A DNA stretch of 64,000 nt, from the NCBI RefSeq assembly GCF_000004195.4, contig NC_030685.2, forward strand, positions 56,606,048-56,670,047. Direction: 5' to 3'. This stretch comes from Xenopus tropicalis. Taxonomy: Eukaryota > Chordata > Amphibia > Anura > Pipidae. Below are positions 57,918-64,000 of this stretch, piece by piece (positions within the stretch are counted from its first letter, which is position 1; every line of letters begins with the position of its first letter). The translations under genes and the position numbers were made by a program. Below the pieces are notes generated by a model, which was not told the DNA's origin, ran no database searches, and saw nothing but the letters and a program-made list of their open reading frames with translations.

Positions 57918-59166
57918 AAGGGTGCAAAGGGGGGAATATCCTGCTAAATAGTGCACTCCACTGGCAAATGGGAGCCGGGAGGGAGCAGAAATCAGTGCAT
58001 GGCATCTCTGCGTCATATGTAACGAGCAGGGGCCACAGTGCGGGGCTGACGCACCAGGGCTGACGCACGGGCATTGTTTGGAGGAGGGAATGGGAACGGG
58101 ACCATAGTAGCTCAGAGGCAGAGCTTTGGATGAGGATAACTTTTAGGACTGGGGACTGATGTGGCAACTTGACAACTGTGGCGGGGGATGTGTACAGGTT
58201 GAAGAGGGCAGAGCGGCCAAAGTGCTTTATAAATGTGTAGAAAGCATTTTCACTTTCTGGCAACTCTGCATTCAGTTTATCTGCACCTTCACATAATTCA
58301 GCTAATGTTACCTCTATTCTGTGCTCTCATGCAAATGTACACCATTTATGGCACCAGTACACATGACCCACAGTATATATTGTATTAAGGCAGCACTTAC
58401 TCTGCTTAAATAAAAATATTTGCACACTAATCCTATTAGAAACAAAAGAGAACATTGCATGTGAGTTTGAGAGATGCCCACAATTTCATATCTCTGTTCA
58501 ATCAGCATGTCATCATGACTTCAGTAGGGGAGGGGTTACTATGTACAGATACATTTGTAACATTGGCTGATGCTTCACTAACATCATCTGGAATGACAGA
58601 TACAGGGGAATCAATGTGATCATAGCAGACACCCATAATTACCAGGCAGGAATTGTGGGATCATTTTGTCTTAAGGAATATAGGCTGATCTAAGGAACAT
58701 GCTCCTACATTAATGGCAGGACTTGATGTTCTGGGGGAAAAAAAATCTACAGCAACGAAGGAATCCCAGGTTGCTGGTGCATGGGAGGCTAAGTGGATAA
58801 CTTTGACTCTGAACCCTTCAAACCCCAACAGTCAATCCATTTAGATGAACCATTAGCTTACAGATATAGGAGAGTGGTGCAGTTTGGGCTACAACTCGGG
58901 TAATACAAAATGATAATTTAGAATTTCTGTAGATGGGTTTGCTATACTTCCAGCAATATTTACATATCTATCCTATCGTGATTCTGGGAACATGGGTGTC
59001 TGCAGAGAATTTTCCAGATGGGAGAGGTCATCAATCAAAAACAACCTGCTTTTTTAGACCAAGCCTGTATATAATAGCTTGGTTCCAAGTTTGTAGGAAA
59101 TCAATTTATTGACAGAGCCAGTAATGTTGCGCGCAACTGACATCATTGAATAACTAGGGGGACTGT
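57918..59166. other. Non-coding, old dispersed repeats
   Basis: Blocks at 58215-58600, 58680-58810 and 58990-59160 match, diverged, 8850-9290, 11200-11350 and 8395-8600. No coding pattern was seen. Confidence 0.5.
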
Positions 59167-59170
59167 TTAA

Positions 59171-59645
59171 AGGAGAACTATACCCCCGGGCACTAAAAAC
59201 CCCTTTAACTATCACTGCCTTGACCCCTCTCACCTCTCCCTTATTGCATAGTTCCTAAGTTTAAACACTGTCCCTATCGCTAACCCCTAGCTAAAAATGC
59301 AGAGTAGCGTAGCAGTGTACCTTTCCGACATTTTCATAGCAACTGAAGACACTTCGGGTCTCTCCGCCAATACAAACCTGCTTGCACATGTGCAGTTGGA
59401 GATAGCAGGAAATCCACTTAAACTGCGCATTCGCAAACAGGGTCCGTGTCGACGGTGAGACCCAAAGTGTCACTTGCTAAGAAGAAGTTGGCCAGGTACG
59501 CTCCTGCACTACTCTGCTGTTTTAGCTAGGGGTTAGCGATAGGGATAGTGCTCAAACTTAGGAACTATGCGATGAGGGAGAGGTTAGGGGGGTCAAGGCA
59601 GTGATAGTTAAGGGGGCTTTTAGCACCCGGGGGTATAGTTCTCCT
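59171..59645. mobile_element. T2-type MITE (TTAA)
   Basis: Starts AGGAGAACTATACCCCCGGG and ends with the inverse CCCGGGGGTATAGTTCTCCT, with TTAA at 59167-59170 and 59646-59649. Inner arms such as CTAACCCCTAGCTAAAA and TTTTAGCTAGGGGTTAG extend the pairing almost to the centre. Confidence 0.93.
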
Positions 59646-59790
59646 TTAAGTAGAGACTATAATCATGAAAATGTGCAGCAGTAGACATAACACAAAAATA
59701 GGTAAAAAACGTTTACCAGAAGCAGTCACTTATGTGGCCATTTAAGCTGAAAATAATAAAGACCAAAATGCCCTCGACATGGCTTATATA

Positions 59791-61404
59791 CAGTGGAGGA
59801 AATAATTATTTGACCCCTTACTGATTTTGTAAGTTTGTCCAATGACAAAGAAATGAAAAGTCTCAGAACAGTATCATTTCAATGGTAGGTTTATTTTAAC
59901 AGTGGCAGATAGCACATCAAAAGGAAAATCGAAAAAATAACTTTAAATAAAAGATAGCAACTGATTTGCATTTCATTGAGTGAAATAAGTTTTTGAACCC
60001 TCTAACAAAAAAAGACTTAATACTTAGTGGAAAAACCCTTGTTTGCAAGCACAGAGGTCAAACGTTTCTTGTAATTGATGACCAAGTTTGCGCACATTTT
60101 AGGAGGAATGTTGGTCCACTCCTCTTTGCAGATCATCTCTAAATCCCTAAGGTTTTGAGGCTGTCTCTGTGCAACTCTGAGCTTGAGCTCCCTCCATAGG
60201 TTTTCTATTGGATTAAGGTCCGGAGACTGACTAGGCCACTCCATGACCTTAATGTGCTTCTTCTTGAGCCACTCCTTTGTTGCCTTTGCTGTATGTTTTG
60301 GGTCATTGTCGTGCTGGAACACCCATCCACGACCCATTTTCAGTTTCCTGGCAGAGGGAAGGAGGTTGTCGTTCAGGATTTCACGATACATGGCTCCGTC
60401 CATTTTCCCGTTAATGCGAATAAGTTGTCCTGTGCCCTTAGCAGAAAAACACCCCCAAAGCAAAATGTTTCCACCCCCATGCTTGATGGTGGGGACGGTG
60501 TTTTGGGGGTCATAGGCAGCATTTTTCTTCCTCCAAACACAGTGAGTTGAGTTAATGCCAAAGAGCTCTATTTTGGTCTCATCAGACCACAGCACCTTCT
60601 CCCAGTCACTCACAGAATCATTCAGGTGTTCATTGGTAAACTTCAGACGGGCCTGCACATGTGCCTTCTTGAGCAGGGGGACCTTGCGAGCCCTGCAGGA
60701 TTTTAATCCATTGCGGTGTAATGTGTTTCCAATGGTTTTCTTGGTGACTGTGGTCCCTGCTAATTTGAGGTCATTAACTAACTCCTCCCGTGTAGTTCTA
60801 GGATGCTTTTTCACCTTTCTCAGAATCATTGACACCCCACGAGGCGAGATCTTGCGTGGAGCCCCAGAGCGAGGTCAATTGATGGTCATTTTGTGCTCCT
60901 TCCATTTTCGAACAATCGCACCAACAGTTGTCACCTTCTCTCCCAGCTTCTTGCTAATGGTTTTGTAGCCCATTCCAGCCTTGTGCAGGTCTACAATTTT
61001 GTTTCTGACATCCTTGGACAGCTCTTTGGTCTTTCCCATGTTGGAGAGTTTGGAGTCTGCTTGATTGATTGATTCTGTGGACAGGTGTCTTTTATACAGG
61101 TGACTAGTTAAGACAGGTGTCCTTAATGAGGTTGACTAATTGAGTAGAAGTGTCTAACCACTCTGTGGGAGCCAGAACTCTTAATGGTTGGTAGGGGTTC
61201 AAAAACTTATTTCACTCAATGAAATGCAAATCAGTTGCTATCTTTTATTTAAAGTTATTTTTTCGATTTTCCTTTTGATGTGCTATCTGCCACTGTTAAA
61301 ATAAACCTACCATTGAAATGATACTGTTCTAAAACTTTTCATTTCTTTGTCATTGGACAAACTTACAAAATCAATGAGGGGTCAAATAATTATTTCCTCC
61401 ACTG
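59791..61404 (-). mobile_element. Tc1-like transposon with 210-bp inverted repeats
   Basis: 1614 bases flanked by TA (59789-59790 and 61405-61406). The ends CAGTGGAGGAAATAATTATT and AATAATTATTTCCTCCACTG extend as inverted repeats over about 210 bases (59791-60001 and 61195-61404) with only a few mismatches. An outer TTTGACCCC and an inner TTTTTGAACCC give the IR/DR pattern of Tc1-type ends. The element contains one transposase gene. Confidence 0.95.
60017..61039 (-). pseudogene. Tc1-like DD34E transposase with one internal stop
   Basis: The frame runs from ATG at 61039 to TAA at 60019-60017, 340 codons, the usual length for Tc1 transposases. It is complete apart from a single TGA at codon 55 (60877-60875), between the two DNA-binding helix-turn-helix units. 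Before the stop come [18 protein letters not shown] and [10 protein letters not shown]; after it come the second HTH with [14 protein letters not shown] and [16 protein letters not shown], then the catalytic blocks [13 protein letters not shown] (Asp), [13 protein letters not shown] (Asp) and [11 protein letters not shown] (Glu). TGA followed by CC, where a CGA (Arg) would be expected, fits a CpG transition. No frameshift is present, so inactivation looks recent; an internal Met at 60835 could still give a 272-residue N-truncated protein lacking the first HTH. Confidence 0.93.
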
Positions 61405-61664
61405 TAAGAGAGTTTCCATAGAAGGCTGGCCGTCCACTACTGTATATATTTTATGGTTTATAAATGGATATATTAACAGATGTATTGAGTTAGTTCAGAT
61501 GCAGGAAGAGACAAACAGGAACTGGATAGAGCTAAAATATAAGAGACTATATGGGAAGTGAAATACAGAATAAATACAGAGGGCTCAGATTAGGATTTGG
61601 TGGGTTCCCTTAATACATCCAGACATGGCAGTAAGATTGCTGCACAAAATGGACAATAAGCACA

Positions 61665-62079
61665 TTAAAGGAACAGTAACACCAAAAAATTAAAGTTTAT
61701 AAAAGTAATAACAATATAATGTACTGTTGCTGTGCATTGCTACAACTGGTGTGTTTGCCTCAGAAAGACTACTATAGTTTATATAAGTAAGCTGCTGTGT
61801 AGCCCCGGGGGCAGCCATTCAATGGAGAAAAGGCACAGGTTACTTAGCAGATAACAGATAAACCCCCATTATATGGGGCTTATCTACTAGTTATCTGCTA
61901 TGTAACCTGTGCCTTTTCTCCTTTTTTCCAGCTTGAATGGCTGCCCCCATGGCTACACAGCAGCTTATTTATATAGTAGCTTTTCTGTAGCAAAAACACC
62001 AGTTTTTTGCAGAGCAACAGCACATTTTATTTGAATTACTTTAAAACACTTTAATTTTTTGATGTTACTGTTACTTTAA
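61665..62079. mobile_element. T2-type MITE (TTAAAGGAACAGTAAC ends)
   Basis: Starts TTAAAGGAACAGTAACACCA and ends TGTTACTGTTACTTTAA, with TTAA at both edges. A long internal palindrome runs around 61840-61920 (ACAGGTTACTTAGCAGATAA and its inverse). Confidence 0.9.
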
Positions 62080-62366
62080 CCCTAAATATACCAGGGAGAT
62101 CACTGCAGAAAATGGATAGATTGAAACAAGCTGCTTGCCTGTTTCTGCATCCTGCATAGCTGAAACTCCATTAATGTTTAAAGATGGCTGTGCATTCCAC
62201 ATTGGAAACACAAACACCTTTACATTTTTTCCTCCTAAGCAGAGAGAGGTTTTGGCACTGAGCAGCCAGCAGGGTCCAACAGAGCCATAAGAGAGGTAAG
62301 GGGGCTGTCAAATATTCTGTAGGATAACAAGTGAATTGGGCCGTTGGCCCTGTTTGATAGCAAAAT

Positions 62367-62718
62367 CATACCTCCAAACATTTGAAAAACAGAGAGGGAC
62401 AAAAAGATCTGCTGTGTGCAGCTCTGCCAAATTTTTTTCCCAAGACCACTTTGGCCCCTAAATACCACACCCATTTTACCCTGGTGTGCCAGTATAAATG
62501 CTACAGAAAATAGATGATCAGCATATTAACACCAGAAGTTCTAGTATAATTACTACATAAAAATAAACAATTAGCAAATTAACCTATTAACACTTCCTTA
62601 ACCCCAGACAAGTAAGAAATGGATAAAAGCATTACACTTGCACAGGCAGAATACCAACACCAGAGTTCTTCTAGGACAGTGGACTGTAAGCTGTAAAACT
62701 GGACAGTTGGGAGGTATG
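62367..62718. mobile_element. MITE with CATACCTCCAAAC / GTTGGGAGGTATG ends
   Basis: 352 bases; flanks CAAAAT (left) and CAAATT (right) match at 5 of 6 positions, like the 6-bp CTAAAG duplication of the copy at 18157-18787. It carries the 'GAGGGACAAAAAGATCT' sub-block, which the 18157 copy has near its right end in inverted orientation. Confidence 0.65.
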
Positions 62719-64000
62719 CAAATTTCCAAGGGGGCAAGTGCCCTAGGGTTGTTTCAATAAATAGGCAAAAGGGGCATCTGCCCAGGACCCACCAGGATTG
62801 GGGGCCCACCAGCATATATTTCACATAGGATAACCTTTGACAGATGGCAGACCCCTCATTTTAGTCAACTGGGAGAGCATAACAGCATGGTTATTCTTTG
62901 TTTTGTCGCATCACCATTTTGTCATTTATCTTCTCCCAGGAGTGTTGTTCCAGGGCAGCCCACAGGCATCATGTCTACTTTAGTAAGCTCAGACCATTTC
63001 TTAATTGCCTGCCTTACTGTATTAAACTTCATGTGCTTGAGGGTTATTTTATAACAAATTTCATGGGGCACTGGGGGGCCCACCAATTACATTTTGCCCT
63101 GGGCCCACTGGTACCTTAAAGTGGCCCTGAGTGCCCCCCCCCCCCTTGCCACTGTTTCCTGACAACCAATCAATTTGTATGGGTTGGACATCTCTGCTTT
63201 ATATGGTCTTCTATCCCTATAAAGCATATGCAAACATTAAAAATACACATAAAGTTGCCCAGGGTACTTTTGTAATATATGAAGTAGTGAAATTTGCTCC
63301 TGCTGATATGTTAATCTAACTACTATAGGAACAAAATCAGAAGGAAAACAGAGGACTTTTCTGATGTTGCTTTGCTCAGAAGGTCACAAGCCTCAGAGGA
63401 CCTTTCTCATCTCTTTCCAAAGCCGATCAACTTCAACAGTTACAGGAGTTGACCAGCAGGTCATGCTGTTGTTACAGAATGAATTGTATTTGCCATTAAA
63501 AAGTTAAATAGCTCTGGAAATAAAATAAGTAAATTGCAAAAGTGCTTAGAAAAGCACCATGAACAATATTATATTTATTTATTTTAGTATATGTATATAT
63601 ATATATATATATATACATAACCTATTTCTTGCATTGTTTCCCCTCTCCTCTGTCTCCAGCCCTGGATAAATCAGTTATATATTGTACATATCTGCTAGTT
63701 ACTTACACACCAAATGTGGCCATGTCGATAATACATTCAATGGAGGTCATATATACAACAATAGGATACTGTACCCTGGTACCAAAGAATCTAAAAGATT
63801 GCTCCATTGACAGTGCTGTTTTTAATTAGTGTGTATTTTATGTATTTAACTAATAAAGGTGTTTTTCTATATTTGCAGTGAGACCCCTTTATTGGTATCT
63901 TCCTGTGCTGTCAGGGTTTCTATTGGAGTATTTATTGCACATGATACTGGGGGAGTTCTTCAAGGATTAAGCCTTGTGTCAGTAATTGAATAATTATAGT
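62719..64000. other. Non-coding sequence to right edge
   Basis: Contains a 'GGGGCCCACCAG ... CTGGGCCCACTGG' repeat (about 62755-63130) and an AT dinucleotide run at about 63590-63616. No exon with conserved coding pattern was recognised. Confidence 0.45.

Larger units (their letters stand above)
61605..62718. repeat. GTTGGGAGG-family region hosting a TTAA MITE
   Basis: Words shared with 11.8-12.3 kb (GACATGGCAGTAAGATTGCT, GAGCAGCCAGCAGGG) flank the MITE at 61665-62079. An element with CATACC ... GGTATG ends lies at 62367-62718. Confidence 0.5.

Noticed and set aside
60243..60968. Plus-strand frames opposite the Tc1 transposase (60243-60515 and 60555-60968)
   Set aside because: Shadows of the transposase coding strand.

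Overview
The window is nuclear DNA of a vertebrate, most probably a Xenopus frog (X. tropicalis or a close relative). Evidence for this: spliced genes with consensus GT/AG junctions; an alpha-aspartyl dipeptidase gene of the type known from Xenopus; TTAA-flanked MITEs with TTAAAGG ends (the Xenopus T2/Kolobok-like family); and a dense mixture of hAT-, Harbinger- and Tc1-type elements with young CR1/L2-type LINEs. No prokaryotic features, CRISPR arrays or structural RNA genes were seen.

Layout. (1) 1-2980, minus strand: the 5' part of an endogenous retrovirus-like element (LTR, tRNA-Lys-type primer-binding site, one 546-codon ORF in the gag position), inserted antisense in an intron of the next gene. 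(2) 3055-8340, plus strand: the last four exons of an NME8/NME9-like gene (final nucleoside diphosphate kinase domain plus a short acidic tail). (3) 8350-13300: intergenic repeats, including a diverged tandem array and nested foldback MITEs. (4) 19029-13358, minus strand: a complete 8-exon, 240-codon alpha-aspartyl dipeptidase gene with its Ser/Asp/His triad intact. (5) 21973-41406, plus strand: a complete 11-exon acadl gene (444 aa, mitochondrial long-chain acyl-CoA dehydrogenase). Intron 1 carries a 4.2 kb LINE, which itself carries a TTAA MITE. (6) 43077-49275: a nested complex. A Harbinger-like foldback MITE contains two 'GGGCCTGATTCACTAAAG' elements, one encoding a damaged Myb/SANT-like protein, and a 1.87 kb segment of this is tandemly duplicated. 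(7) 51.1-55.66 kb: a second, nearly full-length copy of the same LINE. (8) 55931-56892: a solo LTR with a 4-bp target duplication. (9) 57.5-57.9 kb: a possible promoter and non-coding first exon; by synteny with mammals this could be kansl1l. (10) 59791-61404: a Tc1-like transposon with 210-bp inverted repeats and a transposase that carries one internal stop. (11) The rest, to 64000, is repeat-rich non-coding sequence.

The three host genes work independently: ciliary or redox NDK-domain protein, N-terminal Asp dipeptide cleavage, and mitochondrial fatty-acid beta-oxidation. acadl and the dipeptidase gene diverge, with starts 2.9 kb apart; the dipeptidase and NME genes converge. I found no convincing new multi-gene system. 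The most unusual item is the nested and tandemly duplicated foldback complex at 43-49 kb.
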